NCBI GenBank assembly: GCA_002239005.1
Contig: MPNL01000001.1
Location: 1 to 64,000 of the forward strand
Direction: 5' to 3'
Source: Truepera sp. bin119
GTDB taxonomy: Bacteria > Deinococcota > Deinococci > Deinococcales > Trueperaceae
DNA: 64,000 nucleotides
Shown in pieces: positions 18,668-28,373 of the stretch. The notes beneath the pieces are model-generated. The model was not told the origin of the DNA, did no database searches, and saw only the letters and a program-made list of their open reading frames with translations. Within the stretch, counting starts at the first letter, position 1, and each line of letters opens with the position of its first letter. Made by a program: the position numbers and the translations under genes.

Positions 18668-18951
18668 CGGGAGACCAAGGGTACAGATCAAGCAGAGGAG
18701 GATTCGCTTCATCCCACCGCCGAACATCTCATTCCGTCGCCGCACAGATAGCGCCGGTCTGTCTCTGCCTCCAGCACCTCTTGCCGGGACAGGTCCGCGA
18801 CCGCGAACCTGGCAACGACGGTCACTACCAACTGCACCCCGAGAAGCGGTCGCGCCCGCCGCAGCGGAGAGCGTCGACAGGTCGGACCATGAAGCGGTAC
18901 CCGCGCATATACCGGAGTCTACCACCCCCAGAGGGGGGTGATGAGGTCCTC

Positions 18952-18980
18952 TTGACCCTGGCCAACCTATCCGCTACCCT
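18952..18980 (+). promoter_or_regulatory. ffh promoter
   Basis: TTGACC (18952-18957), a 17-base spacer and TACCCT (18975-18980). Transcription would start about 27 bases before the ffh ATG. Confidence 0.6.
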
Positions 18981-19013
18981 GTGTGTCAGCTAGAAATCCC
19001 AGCTGCAACGACC

Positions 19014-20318
19014 ATGTTTCAGAGCCTAGGCGATAGACTCCAGAGCATCTTCGAGAATCTCCAGGGGCGGGGGAAACTCACCGAGGCGGGGGTCCGCTCC
19101 ACCCTTCGAGAGGTCCGGATCGCACTCCTCGAGGCGGATGTCAATCTCGAGGTGGCGAGGGGTTTCGTCAAGAATGTGCAGGAGAAGGCTGTCGGCTCAG
19201 ATGTGCTGATGTCGCTCACGCCGGACCAGCGCGTCATCTCGATCGTGCACGAAGAACTGATCGAGACCCTGGGTTCTAAGGCTCAACTGCCCAGCTTAAA
19301 TAGCGACGGGAACGTCTGGCTCCTCATGGGTCTGCAGGGTGCCGGGAAGACCACCACCGCCGGTAAGCTGGCCTACCGTTACAAGGGTCAGGGCCGGAGG
19401 CCGCTGCTCGTCGCTGCGGATACGCAGCGTCCCGCCGCCCGTGAGCAACTCCGAGTGTTGGCGAGCAAGGTCGGCGTGCCCATCCTTGAGGTCGAGAACG
19501 ACGAGTCCCCGAGCCGCACTCGCGAACGACTAGACGCCCTGCTGAGGCAGGACTTCCGGGACCTGATGATCGTAGACACCGCAGGCCGGCTCCAAGTCGA
19601 CGAGGAGATGATGGACGCCCTAGCGAACCTCTGCTCAGCGGTCGAGCCGACCGAGAGACTCCTCGTCGTCGACGCCATGACCGGTCAGCAGACCCTCCCC
19701 GTTGCGAGCGCCTTCGACGAGCGGGTGGGGGTGACCGGCCTAGTGATGACGAAGCTCGATGGCGACGCGCGGGGCGGAGCGGCTCTGTCGGCCAAACACG
19801 TCACGGGCAAGCCGATACTCTTCGCCACCACGAGCGAGAAGCTCGATGGCCTCGAGCCGTTCCACCCCGACCGGATCGCGGGGCGCATCCTTGGGATGGG
19901 AGACGTGCTCACCCTGATCGAGAAGGCAACAGAGCTGGAGGGGGACGATGAGGCTGAACTGACGAGCCTCTCTAGATTCTCCCTCCAGGACATGCTTACG
20001 CAGATGCGGCGCCTCAAGCGGATGGGGTCGATCACCGACATCCTCAAGATGATCCCAGGCACCGGACGGACGCTTCCTGCAGGTGTGGACATCGACGAAC
20101 GGACGATCCTCCAAGTGGAGGCAATCATCTCAAGCATGACCGATGAGGAACGGGGGAAGCCGCGGCTGCTGAACGCCAGCCGCCGCAAGCGTATCGCCAG
20201 CGGCTCCGGGACGACGGTGCAGGATGTGAACCGGCTCATGAAGAACTACGAGCAGATGAAAAAGATGATGAAGCAGCTCGGACGTCGCGGCCCGGGACGC
20301 GGCAGAGGCTTTCCCTAA
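19014..20318 (+). CDS. ffh: signal recognition particle protein Ffh
   Basis: A 434-residue GTPase that binds signal sequences emerging from ribosomes and delivers them to FtsY at the membrane. The N domain is followed by the G domain, with [15 protein letters not shown] (from residue 106), [18 protein letters not shown] and [10 protein letters not shown], and then the methionine-rich M domain ([27 protein letters not shown]). The ATG at 19014 ([13 protein letters not shown]) is the conserved family start; the frame is open slightly further upstream. It is the first gene of the ffh-rpsP-khpA-rimM-trmD cluster. Confidence 0.97.
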   Translation: MFQSLGDRLQSIFENLQGRGKLTEAGVRSTLREVRIALLEADVNLEVARGFVKNVQEKAVGSDVLMSLTPDQRVISIVHEELIETLGSKAQLPSLNSDGNVWLLMGLQGAGKTTTAGKLAYRYKGQGRRPLLVAADTQRPAAREQLRVLASKVGVPILEVENDESPSRTRERLDALLRQDFRDLMIVDTAGRLQVDEEMMDALANLCSAVEPTERLLVVDAMTGQQTLPVASAFDERVGVTGLVMTKLDGDARGGAALSAKHVTGKPILFATTSEKLDGLEPFHPDRIAGRILGMGDVLTLIEKATELEGDDEAELTSLSRFSLQDMLTQMRRLKRMGSITDILKMIPGTGRTLPAGVDIDERTILQVEAIISSMTDEERGKPRLLNASRRKRIASGSGTTVQDVNRLMKNYEQMKKMMKQLGRRGPGRGRGFP

Positions 20319-20403
20319 GCGAAGCCTAGATGCTAGGATAAGGAGTTTTCCGGCGGGTATGAGCCCGACCGGCGTATATTGTGGACATGGAGGGAAAGAG
20401 CAC

Positions 20404-20703
20404 ATGGTCAAGATTCGCTTGATGCGAATGGGCTCAAAACGGAATCCACACTACCGGCTAGTCGTGGCCGACGCACGCAAGAAGCGCGACGGCGACTACA
20501 TCGAATCGCTCGGCCACTATGACCCTAGAAAAACCACCGATACCCCCTTAAAGATCGACGTGGAGCGGGCGACCTACTGGCTCTCGCAGGGAGCCCAGCC
20601 GTCGGATACGGCCTTGCGCCTGTTTCAGCAGGCAGGGGTCGAGGTGCCCTCGGTCCTAGCGCAGCGCCGAGCTGGCTTCCAGAGGCGTGCCGCCGAGACC
20701 TGA
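20404..20703 (+). CDS. rpsP: 30S ribosomal protein S16
   Basis: A 99-residue small-subunit protein. [20 protein letters not shown] at the start and SLGHYDPRK are family signatures. A GGAGGG ribosome site lies about 10 bases before the ATG at 20404. A TATATT box just upstream (near 20375) may give it its own promoter in addition to read-through from ffh. It is 13 bases ahead of khpA. Confidence 0.97.
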   Translation: MVKIRLMRMGSKRNPHYRLVVADARKKRDGDYIESLGHYDPRKTTDTPLKIDVERATYWLSQGAQPSDTALRLFQQAGVEVPSVLAQRRAGFQRRAAET

Positions 20704-20716
20704 GGCGGGAGTCACT

Positions 20717-20947
20717 GTGCTGCAGGAATTGGTCACGTTCATCGTCTACAACCTCGTCGGGGAACCTGACAAGCTTGAGATCGAGGCGGAGCACAGCAGT
20801 CGCAGCGTGCGCATCGAAATCCGTTGCGCACCGGAGGATGCGGGGCGGATCATAGGGCGTGGTGGGCGCATCATCAACAGTATCCGCACCCTAGCCCGAG
20901 CCGCTTCCGACGGTCGCCAGCGGGTCGAGATCCAACTAATCGACTAG
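20717..20947 (+). CDS. khpA: KH-domain RNA-binding protein KhpA
   Basis: A 76-residue protein consisting of a single KH domain (APEDAGRIIGRGGRIINSIR, the GxxG loop being GRGG). It typically pairs with the KH-R3H protein KhpB, which is also encoded in this window (39023-39619), to bind RNAs linked to ribosomes and cell division. The start is GTG at 20717, with GGGAG 5-6 bases upstream. The position between rpsP and rimM is the conserved one. Confidence 0.9.
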   Translation: MLQELVTFIVYNLVGEPDKLEIEAEHSSRSVRIEIRCAPEDAGRIIGRGGRIINSIRTLARAASDGRQRVEIQLID

Positions 20948-20962
20948 ACTCGGGAGGCTTCC

Positions 20963-21475
20963 CTGCTCCCCTTCGACACCGCTACGCTCCTTTCGATCGG
21001 TCGGCTGGGACGGACCTATCAACTCGAGGGGGGTCTGAGATTCTACCCCCACGGCCCGGCGGAGGCCCGCGCCATGATCGAACTCGCCGAGGTGGGGGTT
21101 GAAGGGTTTGGCAACGTCGGAATCAGGATGGTCCGGCCCCAGGGGCACCACCTCATCGTCTACCTTAACCGCGTGGCCCACCCAGACCGGGCACGCACCC
21201 TAGTCGACCGTGAGGTCTTCGCCGATCCGGCAGCGCTGCCACCCGCACCGGTCGGCAGCGTCTACGTTGCGAGCCTGCCCGGACTCCCGGTCGAGGTAGA
21301 GGGGGACCCATTAGGCGAGGTGACCGGTCTGGTCGACGCCGGGGGTCAGTCGCTCCTCCGAGTCGCCACAACCCGAGGGGAACTCCTCCTCCCGCTGGCA
21401 GCCCCTTATGTCCACTTAAGGGCTGACAGAGTCGAGGTTGCCGACCCTCCGACCGGGCTCCTCGACGGCAGATGA
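20963..21475 (+). CDS. rimM: 16S rRNA processing protein RimM (CTG start)
   Basis: A 170-residue 30S-maturation factor that binds S19. The conserved N-terminus TLLSIGRLGRTYQLEGGLRF lies upstream of the first ATG (21074), so a start there would delete half a domain. Counting back to the stop at 20945-20947 there is no ATG, GTG or TTG in frame. The only suitable codon is CTG at 20963, five bases after GGGAGG. The C-terminal PRC-barrel (GEVTGLVDAGGQSLLRV, LPLAAPYV) is present. It overlaps trmD by ATGA. Confidence 0.88.
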   Translation: MLPFDTATLLSIGRLGRTYQLEGGLRFYPHGPAEARAMIELAEVGVEGFGNVGIRMVRPQGHHLIVYLNRVAHPDRARTLVDREVFADPAALPPAPVGSVYVASLPGLPVEVEGDPLGEVTGLVDAGGQSLLRVATTRGELLLPLAAPYVHLRADRVEVADPPTGLLDGR

Positions 21476-22191
21476 TCTTCACCCTGTACACCCTGTTCCC
21501 CCAGTTGATCTCCCCCTGGACGGAGGAGGCTCTCCTGGGACGGGCTGTCGAGCGGGGGCTCCTCGAACTGCGGGTGCGCGACCTCCGGACCTTCGCCGGA
21601 AATAGAAGCAACCGGGTAGACGATACCTGCTACGGCGGGGGGGCCGGGATGGTCGTGCGCGTCGACATTGCAGCCGCAGCGATCGATGAGGTCCGGGCCG
21701 AGGCCGAGCCACCGGACGAGGTAATCCTGCTCAGCCCCGCCGGCACCCCACTAGACCAGAGACTCGCGGAGAGGTTCGCGCAGGCGAGACACCTCTGCCT
21801 CCTGGCAGGGCGGTATGAGGGTTTCGACGCGCGGGTCGAAGCGCTTGTCGACCGCGAAGTCTCCCTCGGGGACTATGTGCTTATGGGGGGCGAGGTGGCA
21901 GCCCTAGCACTCATCGAGACCACCGCCCGCCTGCTACCGGGGGTGCTAGGAGATGAGCGGAGCCACCAGGAGGACTCGTTCACCACCGGTCTGCTCGACC
22001 ACCCAATGTACACCCGGCCACTGGAGCACCGGGGAGCGAGGGTGCCCGAGGTTCTGCTGACCGGACACCATGCCAACATAGCTCGCTGGCGCCGCGACCA
22101 AGCCCTACTGCGCACCCGGGAGCGCAGGCCGGATCTGCTTGACCGGGCAGAATTAGACGATGATGATCGGGCCACCCTCGCAAACACATGA
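21472..22191 (+). CDS. trmD: tRNA (guanine-N1)-methyltransferase
   Basis: A 239-residue SPOUT-knot enzyme that methylates G37 of tRNAs using S-adenosylmethionine and so prevents frameshifting. Motifs are MIFTLYTLFPQL, DDTCYGGGAGMV, LLSPAGTPLDQ, the knot LLAGRYEGFDARV and LGDYVLMGGEVAAL, and GLLDHPMYTRP. Its ATG overlaps the rimM stop. The gene rplS, which usually follows, is absent; the next gene is convergent skp. Confidence 0.97.
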   Translation: MIFTLYTLFPQLISPWTEEALLGRAVERGLLELRVRDLRTFAGNRSNRVDDTCYGGGAGMVVRVDIAAAAIDEVRAEAEPPDEVILLSPAGTPLDQRLAERFAQARHLCLLAGRYEGFDARVEALVDREVSLGDYVLMGGEVAALALIETTARLLPGVLGDERSHQEDSFTTGLLDHPMYTRPLEHRGARVPEVLLTGHHANIARWRRDQALLRTRERRPDLLDRAELDDDDRATLANT

Positions 22192-22266
22192 CGACCAACT
22201 CGGCGAGCAGCCTGGGAGGCCGGTAGGTCGTTGCCGATCTGGAGGGGTGGAGGCCGACAGACGGGC

Positions 22267-22767
22267 CTAGGGCCCTGCCTGACGGATCCGCTCGAGGACT
22301 AGCGGGGTGATGTCGAGCCCGTCCTGGGCAAACACGACAAGACCATTAGAGGCCACCACGGCGTCGAGCACGATGGTGTAGTTGTTCTCCATGGCCAGCT
22401 CTCGGATGACCGCATTCACTCGGTCGAGGGCGGGTTGGGCGGTGGTCGCAATGTCCGACTGATAGCGCTCTTGAACAGCCTCGAGGGTGGCAATAAGCAC
22501 CTGGAGGCGTCCTCGCTCGGCGGAGCTGAGCTCCTGGCCCTCAAGCGCCCTCCGGTTGAGCGCATCGATGTCGGCGCTAATCAGACCGATCTCCTCCCGG
22601 GCCTGCGCCTGGAGGTCGCTGGCGGCCTGCCCCGCTGGATGGGCGTTGATAGCAGCTTGGGAATCGACGAAGACAATCGTGGATCTCTGCTCCTGAGCAG
22701 TCGGCCGAACCAGCGTCAGGGCCAGCACGCCGAGAACCACCAGGGCGAGGAGGGCAAATCTCTTCAT
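22267..22767 (-). CDS. OmpH/Skp-family periplasmic chaperone
   Basis: A 166-residue protein with a signal peptide (MKRFALLALVVLGVLALTLV), a short strand region (STIVFVDSQAAINAHPAG) and long charged helices (QAREEIGLISADIDALNRRA), closed by DITPLVLERIRQA. This is the Skp layout, which holds unfolded outer-membrane proteins in the periplasm. It is convergent with trmD and appears to be monocistronic. It supports a diderm envelope. Confidence 0.87.
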   Translation of the reverse strand: MKRFALLALVVLGVLALTLVRPTAQEQRSTIVFVDSQAAINAHPAGQAASDLQAQAREEIGLISADIDALNRRALEGQELSSAERGRLQVLIATLEAVQERYQSDIATTAQPALDRVNAVIRELAMENNYTIVLDAVVASNGLVVFAQDGLDITPLVLERIRQAGP

Positions 22768-23125
22768 AGCTGAGGTAGTCTAACACCCCCAGTTATGAGA
22801 GTTGTCTGCGAGACCCCCGCCCGCCGGTCTATGCCCACAGCTTCTAGGTCCCCCCTAAACACAGCCCTCACCAGCGGTCTTCGAACGTGGTCAGCCACCG
22901 GCCCCTACGCGGTGAGTCGACCACCCTCCCAAGCTCCTACTGTCGGCACGAGCCCCGACCCACCTCCGGCTCGCGCTTCAAGGTCCACCTCCAGTCGTGC
23001 GACGCTTAGGGCTGGATACCGGTAGCTTCCTCGGGCTTCACTCAAGCGTCTGAAGCCTCCCACCGATCACCGTGGTACAGTCGAAACCTGTTTTTGCGCC
23101 GAAGCGGGCGCGGCAGGAGGCCCCT
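22768..23125. other. divergent intergenic region skp/argF
   Basis: Probably holds the promoters of skp and of the arg operon. I see no gene and no clear arginine operator. Confidence 0.35.
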
Positions 23126-24070
23126 ATGCAGCTACAGTCCAGCCTCACCGGGAGAGATCTACTCACCCTCGGAGAGCTCAGCGGCGAGGAGTTCGCAACA
23201 CTTCTCGCCACCGGGCTCGAACTCAAGCGAGGTTGGAAACGGGGTCGGCGACCGAAGCCTCTGGCCGACATGACCCTCGCCATGATCTTTGAAAAGCAGT
23301 CGCTGAGAACCCGCTCGACCTTCGACATCGCGATGATGCAACTCGGCGGCCACTCCGTCCTGCTCAGCCAGAACTTCATCGGTATCGGGGTGCGCGAGAC
23401 CATCCGGGATGTGGCAAAAAACTTAGAGCGCTGGGTCGACGGTATCATGGCCCGCACCTACGGTCACGATACGCTCGTGGAGCTGGCGGAACACGCGTGC
23501 GTCCCCGTCATCAACGGCCTCTCGGACCTGGTACACCCCTGTCAACTCCTAGCCGACTACCTGACCCTGTACGAAGAGTTTGGATCCCTCGAGGGGCTCA
23601 AGATCACCTACGTAGGCGACGGTAACAACGTCTGCAATTCCCACCTCCTCGCTGCCATGCATGCTGGCACCAGCCTTACAGTCGCCTGCCCAGAGGGGTT
23701 CGATCCCGACCCCAACCTCCTCGCCAAGGTCCTAGCCAGCGGGGCCGATGTCACCATCACCCGCGACCCTCGCGAAGCGGCCCACGGCGCCGACATCCTC
23801 TATACCGATGTCTGGGTCTCGATGGGACAGGAGGAGGAGGCCCAGACCCGCCGCAGTGCTTTTGCGGGATATACCATCACCCCCGACTGGCTCGAGGACT
23901 TAAGCCACCGGGGAATCTTCATGCACGACCTCCCTGCTCACTACGGGGAGGAGTGTGTGGAGGAGACAATCTACCACCCCCGCAGCAGGGTCTTCGATCA
24001 GGCGGAGAACCGGCTACACGCCCATAAGGCCGTCCTCGCCCTCCTCCTCTCCGACGGGGTGCGGTCATGA
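23126..24070 (+). CDS. argF: ornithine carbamoyltransferase
   Basis: A 314-residue enzyme making citrulline from ornithine and carbamoyl phosphate. SLRTRSTFD (from residue 59) binds carbamoyl phosphate, and HPCQLLADY and GDGNNVCNSHL are also typical. The C-terminal ornithine loop reads FMHDLPAHYGEE, with Asp where most family members have Cys (HCLP); this may be a lineage variant. The ATG at 23126 follows AGGAGG by five bases. The stop overlaps the argC ATG. Confidence 0.95.
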   Translation: MQLQSSLTGRDLLTLGELSGEEFATLLATGLELKRGWKRGRRPKPLADMTLAMIFEKQSLRTRSTFDIAMMQLGGHSVLLSQNFIGIGVRETIRDVAKNLERWVDGIMARTYGHDTLVELAEHACVPVINGLSDLVHPCQLLADYLTLYEEFGSLEGLKITYVGDGNNVCNSHLLAAMHAGTSLTVACPEGFDPDPNLLAKVLASGADVTITRDPREAAHGADILYTDVWVSMGQEEEAQTRRSAFAGYTITPDWLEDLSHRGIFMHDLPAHYGEECVEETIYHPRSRVFDQAENRLHAHKAVLALLLSDGVRS

Positions 24071-25131
24071 GCATCGGAGTCGGAATCCTCGGCGCGAGTG
24101 GCTACGGGGGCGCCGGCCTCATCGAGCGGCTACTGCGACACCCCGAGGTAGAGATTAGGGGGCTCGGCACGAGGCAGCACGTCGGCCGACTTGCGACTGC
24201 CGCTTGGCCCCAACTCGCCGGTCTCACAGACCTCACCTTCTCAGCGCAGAATGAGGTCATCGAGAGGAGCGATGTGGTCTTCTGCGCCACCCCCCACCGG
24301 GCCACCGCACCACTCGTCGCCCAGGCACGCAGTGTGGGTGCGTCCGTCATCGACCTCTCCGCCGACTTCCGCATCCCCCCCTCGCAGTACGCTCGCTGGT
24401 ACGGCGTCGAGCACCCCCACCCAGAGCTCTTCCCCGAGGCCCGCTACGGTCTGGTCGAGCTCCACCGCGAGGAGCTGTGCGGGGCCGCTATCGTCGCTGC
24501 ACCGGGCTGCAACGCCACCGCCGTGAGCTTGGCACTGGCACCGCTGGCCGCCGAGAGCCTGCTGGGGCCTGAGGTCAACACCTCCGTGATAACGGGGGCC
24601 TCCGGCGCCGGTCGGGGAGTGGCCGAGGATTTCCACTTTTCGGAGCTGAATGAGAACGCGCGCCCTTACAAGGTCGGGGGCGAGCATCGTCACATCGCCG
24701 AGATCGAGGCCACGCTGGGCAGGGTCACCGCGATGGGCAAGTCGCTCTCCACCCACACCGAGGGGCCCGGACCGACCGTAACCTTCACGCCCCACCTGGT
24801 GCCGATGACGCGGGGCATCCTTGCAACGTGCGTCACCCGCCCCGAGAACAACTCCCTCGATGGCGATGGGCTCCTCGGGTTATATTTGGAGTACTATGCA
24901 GGAGATCCCCTGATTCATGTCCAACCCCAACTCCCTACAACCAAAGCGGTCACCGGAAGTGACCGCGTACTCGTTTCGGTACGGTTCGATCCGAGGACCG
25001 GGTCCGTGATCGCCTTCGCTGCCATCGACAACCTCGGCAAGGGGGCCGCGGGGCAGGCCGTCCAGGGGTTTAACGCCGCCTTCGGCCTCGACGAGACGCT
25101 CGGCCTCGCGCTCGCAGGAGGCTGGCCGTGA
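24067..25131 (+). CDS. argC: N-acetyl-gamma-glutamyl-phosphate reductase
   Basis: A 354-residue NADPH-dependent reductase of arginine synthesis. The nucleotide-binding start is GILGASGYGGAGLI. The catalytic Cys148 lies in AAPGCNATAVSL. ITGASGAGRGVAEDFHFSE and PHLVPMTRGIL are family signatures. It is coupled to argF (ATGA) and to argJ (GTGA). Confidence 0.97.
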   Translation: MSIGVGILGASGYGGAGLIERLLRHPEVEIRGLGTRQHVGRLATAAWPQLAGLTDLTFSAQNEVIERSDVVFCATPHRATAPLVAQARSVGASVIDLSADFRIPPSQYARWYGVEHPHPELFPEARYGLVELHREELCGAAIVAAPGCNATAVSLALAPLAAESLLGPEVNTSVITGASGAGRGVAEDFHFSELNENARPYKVGGEHRHIAEIEATLGRVTAMGKSLSTHTEGPGPTVTFTPHLVPMTRGILATCVTRPENNSLDGDGLLGLYLEYYAGDPLIHVQPQLPTTKAVTGSDRVLVSVRFDPRTGSVIAFAAIDNLGKGAAGQAVQGFNAAFGLDETLGLALAGGWP

Positions 25132-26276
25132 AGCTCCCCTCAGGGTTCGAAATGGCCGGCGTGAAGGCCGGCATCAAGCCATCTGGTCGCCCCGACCTAG
25201 GCCTAATCTACTCTCCACAACCGCTCTACTGGGCACTTGTGAGCACCGAGAACCGGGTCAGGGCACCGTGTGTGTCACGCAACCGGGCCCACTACGAAAC
25301 CGGCCAGCCGATCCAGGCCGTCGCGGTCAACTCCGGGAATGCGAACTGCGCGAACGGCGACCGCGGGATCAGGAACAACGAGGATTTCGCCGATCTCACT
25401 GCCAGCGCCCTCGAACTACCCAAGTCACAGTCCGTCCTGACCGCCAGCACCGGCGTCATCGGAGTCCCCCTGCCGATCGACAACATCCGCCAAGGCCTCC
25501 CCAGGCTTACTACGAGTCTGGAAGCCGACAGCGACGCCTTCGCCGAGTCGGTTCTAACCACCGACACCTGCACCAAGCAGGTGGCTGCCACCCTCCGCAA
25601 CGGGGCGCGCATCGTCGGAGTTGCTAAGGGTTCCGGGATGGTCCACCCGAATATGGCCACCCTGCTAGCCTTCGTGGTCACCGACGCCTCCATCCCGCAG
25701 GACCCCCTGAGAGACCTGTGGCCTGGCGTCGTCGACAGGAGCCTTAATCAAGTGAGCGTCGACGGCGACATGTCGACGAACGACATGGCGGTGCTGATGT
25801 CGAGCAATCAACTAAGTGCGGATGCGCAGGAATTTGCCGACGCGCTCGACGCCGTCTGTCGCCGCTTGGCAGAGAAGCTGGCCCGCGACGGCGAGGGGGC
25901 GACCAAACTCATCATCGCCCAGGTGCGGGGTGGTCGCAGTCCTGAGGAGGCCCGACGCGCAGCACGGGCCGTCGTGGCTAGTCCGCTCGTAAAGACCGCC
26001 GCGCATGGCAACGACCCCAACTGGGGTCGCATCCTGGCAACGGTGGGGGCCTCGGGTGTGGTCTCCGATCAGGCCAACCTGCACATCTCTCTGCAAGGCA
26101 CCACTGTCTACCACGGTGCTCGCCAGGATTTCGACGAGCAGGCATTGTCCGGGGCTATGAAAGAGAATGACGTACTTATCGAGATCAACCTAGCGGCCGG
26201 AGAGGGATCGGGCTCGGCTTGGGGCTGCGACCTGAGTGCGGAATACGTCCAGATCAACGCCGAATACACCACTTGA
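25128..26276 (+). CDS. argJ: glutamate N-acetyltransferase / acetylglutamate synthase
   Basis: A 382-residue enzyme that recycles the acetyl group of acetylornithine onto glutamate. It cleaves itself at the conserved KGSGMVHPNMATLL; Thr178 becomes the N-terminal nucleophile of the beta chain. TASTGVIGVPLP, DGDMSTNDM, AAHGNDPNWGRI and a C-terminal SAEYVQINAEYTT are as expected. It starts with GTG overlapping the argC stop. argB and argD, which complete the pathway, are not in the window. Confidence 0.96.
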   Translation: MKLPSGFEMAGVKAGIKPSGRPDLGLIYSPQPLYWALVSTENRVRAPCVSRNRAHYETGQPIQAVAVNSGNANCANGDRGIRNNEDFADLTASALELPKSQSVLTASTGVIGVPLPIDNIRQGLPRLTTSLEADSDAFAESVLTTDTCTKQVAATLRNGARIVGVAKGSGMVHPNMATLLAFVVTDASIPQDPLRDLWPGVVDRSLNQVSVDGDMSTNDMAVLMSSNQLSADAQEFADALDAVCRRLAEKLARDGEGATKLIIAQVRGGRSPEEARRAARAVVASPLVKTAAHGNDPNWGRILATVGASGVVSDQANLHISLQGTTVYHGARQDFDEQALSGAMKENDVLIEINLAAGEGSGSAWGCDLSAEYVQINAEYTT

Positions 26277-26344
26277 ACCTTATTCCTGTGGGATTGTCAG
26301 TAGGAGCAGGCTAAGCTATGCAAGCTTACTCCACCGACGATGTC

Positions 26345-27754
26345 TCAGAGAGAAGGCCTAGGGCTTGGCTGGCCTCTATTCGCTATGTGGATCGCCCTCC
26401 CATGGGCGTGCTCCGCCGCCTCCATGATCCCCTCGGCAAGCGTGGGGTGAGCGTGCTGGGTGAGGGCGATGTCCTCGAGCGTAGCACCCATCTCAATAGC
26501 TAGGGCCGCCTCGCCCACGAGGTCGCCAGCGTTCGGGCCGACCATGTGAAAACCGAGCAGCAGGTCCGTCTCCCGATCTGCGATGACCTTAATCACCCCC
26601 TCGTCCGTGTCAAGGGTGGCGGCCCTGCCGGAAGCGCTTAGCGGGAACCGACCCGTCCTGACCCGGTATCCGGCCTCGGTCGCCTCCTGCTCGGTCATGC
26701 CCACGCTCGCCAACTCCGGGCGGGTGTAAATCACGGCGGGGACGACCGTATCGTAGGCTGAGGGCAAGCCCGAGGCGTGCTCAGCAGCGACTAGGCCCTC
26801 CTTCATGGCCTTGTGCGCCAGGAGCGGGGGACGAGCCAAGTCACCGATCGCGTAGATGTGGGGCAGACTCGTCTGCAGGTGATCGTTGACAGGAACGAAC
26901 CCGGAGTCTTCGACCTGCACTCCGATAGTCTCGAGATTAAGATCCTCCCCATTGGGGCGGCGCCCGACAGCCACGAGAATCTTGTCGACGAGAAGTTTCT
27001 CCCGCTTACCCTCTTCACCCTCGAGCTCGACCTCGATCCCCTTGCGGGACCTCTTCTGGCCTACAGCCCTCGTCGAAGTCCTGACCCGAATACCGCGCCG
27101 CTCCAGGCTCTTCCGCAACTCCCTAGACGCATCTCGATCACCTGCCGGATTGATCTCGTCGAGCAACTCGACCACGGTGACCTCGCTCCCGAACGCATTG
27201 TAGATGTCGCTGAATTCAAGCCCGATGGCGCTGCCTCCGATAGCCAGGAATCGCTCGGGCACCCCCGCAACCATGAGGGCACTGGTCGAGTCAACAATCA
27301 CGTCGCCATCGACCTCAAAGCCGGGAATCTGGATAGGGCGGGACCCCGTGGCGACGATGAATCTCTCTGCAGTGAGGCGTCGATCACCGATCTGGATCTC
27401 GTGGCTTCCGGTGAAGACCGCCTCTCCCTTAATCGACTCGACCTTACTCCCCTTGAATAACAGGCCGACGCCGTCGGTCATCTTGCGCACAACGCTATCT
27501 TTCCAGGCCCCCACCGCGGCTAGGTCGATCATCGGCTCCCCAAAGTCGATACCGTACGCTTTGGCATGGCGGGCCTCGAGCAGCTCGTGAGCCACGTGCA
27601 GCAGAGCCTTGGTCGGGATGCATCCGACATTGAGGCATACCCCCCCCATTGACCCTTTCTCAACACAGGCCACCTTCATGCCCAGCTGCGCGGCGCGGAT
27701 GGCGGCGTGATACCCTCCCGGGCCGGAGCCGATCACAACGATGTCATAGTCCAT
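26345..27754 (-). CDS. lpd: dihydrolipoyl dehydrogenase
   Basis: A 469-residue FAD disulfide oxidoreductase, the E3 component of 2-oxoacid dehydrogenase or glycine cleavage complexes. Features are the FAD site IGSGPGGYHAA, the redox pair Cys40/Cys45 in GGVCLNVGCIPTKA, the NAD site AIGGSAIGLEF, IYAIGDLARPPLLAHKA, and the C-terminal catalytic HAHPTLAE. GGGAGG precedes the ATG by four bases. It is monocistronic here, without E1/E2 genes. Confidence 0.96.
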   Translation of the reverse strand: MDYDIVVIGSGPGGYHAAIRAAQLGMKVACVEKGSMGGVCLNVGCIPTKALLHVAHELLEARHAKAYGIDFGEPMIDLAAVGAWKDSVVRKMTDGVGLLFKGSKVESIKGEAVFTGSHEIQIGDRRLTAERFIVATGSRPIQIPGFEVDGDVIVDSTSALMVAGVPERFLAIGGSAIGLEFSDIYNAFGSEVTVVELLDEINPAGDRDASRELRKSLERRGIRVRTSTRAVGQKRSRKGIEVELEGEEGKREKLLVDKILVAVGRRPNGEDLNLETIGVQVEDSGFVPVNDHLQTSLPHIYAIGDLARPPLLAHKAMKEGLVAAEHASGLPSAYDTVVPAVIYTRPELASVGMTEQEATEAGYRVRTGRFPLSASGRAATLDTDEGVIKVIADRETDLLLGFHMVGPNAGDLVGEAALAIEMGATLEDIALTQHAHPTLAEGIMEAAEHAHGRAIHIANRGQPSPRPSL

Positions 27755-28253
27755 GATTCCTCCCTTAGTCGGGATCGACGGTCCGTCCAGTGTAACCCTT
27801 GGCCTGCAACCCGCCGGGTCCGCGTGACACCGGCCCTGAGCGGCAGGTCTTATACAGCGTCTATTGCGTCACAAAGATGTTCGCTCCAAGGATCCGACGG
27901 GACGACCACCATGAGCGGGCAACTGTCAGGGCGAGGATGGTGCGGCAGATCACCGGTACCGCCTCCACAATCTACCCAGACGCCGAGACCGGCTCCTACG
28001 GTCCCCCTCTGCACTCTCGGAGCCGCTGTCCTCCGTTCGCCACGTGACGACCGGCACGAGCGAATGGCCGGACATGCTCGGGCGGTGCCGAGTGGCGCTG
28101 CGGGAGATCCTTACCCTCCCGCCGTGGGACATGGAGAACCTACCTCCCGACGCCGACCTCGAGCGGTCTCGGCGCAACTGTCGGCCTTTCACAGGCCGTC
28201 ACCCACTCCATCTGAGGCCTGAGCCTGAACCGTGCCGACAACGGTTAAAGGGT
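27755..28253. other. no gene seen
   Basis: The divergent gap between lpd and the leuS promoter. Frames on both strands lack ribosome sites and recognisable domains. Confidence 0.35.
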
Positions 28254-28283
28254 TTGACACCGACTCGGTCCACCCACTACCCT
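28254..28283 (+). promoter_or_regulatory. leuS leader promoter
   Basis: Consensus TTGACA (28254-28259), an 18-base spacer and TACCCT (28278-28283). The predicted transcription start is about 28290. Confidence 0.7.
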
Positions 28284-28289
28284 GGACCT

Positions 28290-28346
28290 ATGGTCAGATC
28301 AGGATCCGATCAGCGACTACAGGAACCTAGGGGGTCGAAGCGCTAG
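28290..28346 (+). other. 18-codon leader frame before leuS
   Basis: MVRSGSDQRLQEPRGSKR followed by TAG. Its ATG falls at the predicted transcription start, so it could be translated leaderlessly. It contains only one Leu, so a classical leucine attenuation peptide is unlikely. It may instead be the 5' part of a structured leader. Confidence 0.35.
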
Positions 28347-28373
28347 CTAGGATTCGCAGCCTGCCTCTGATCC

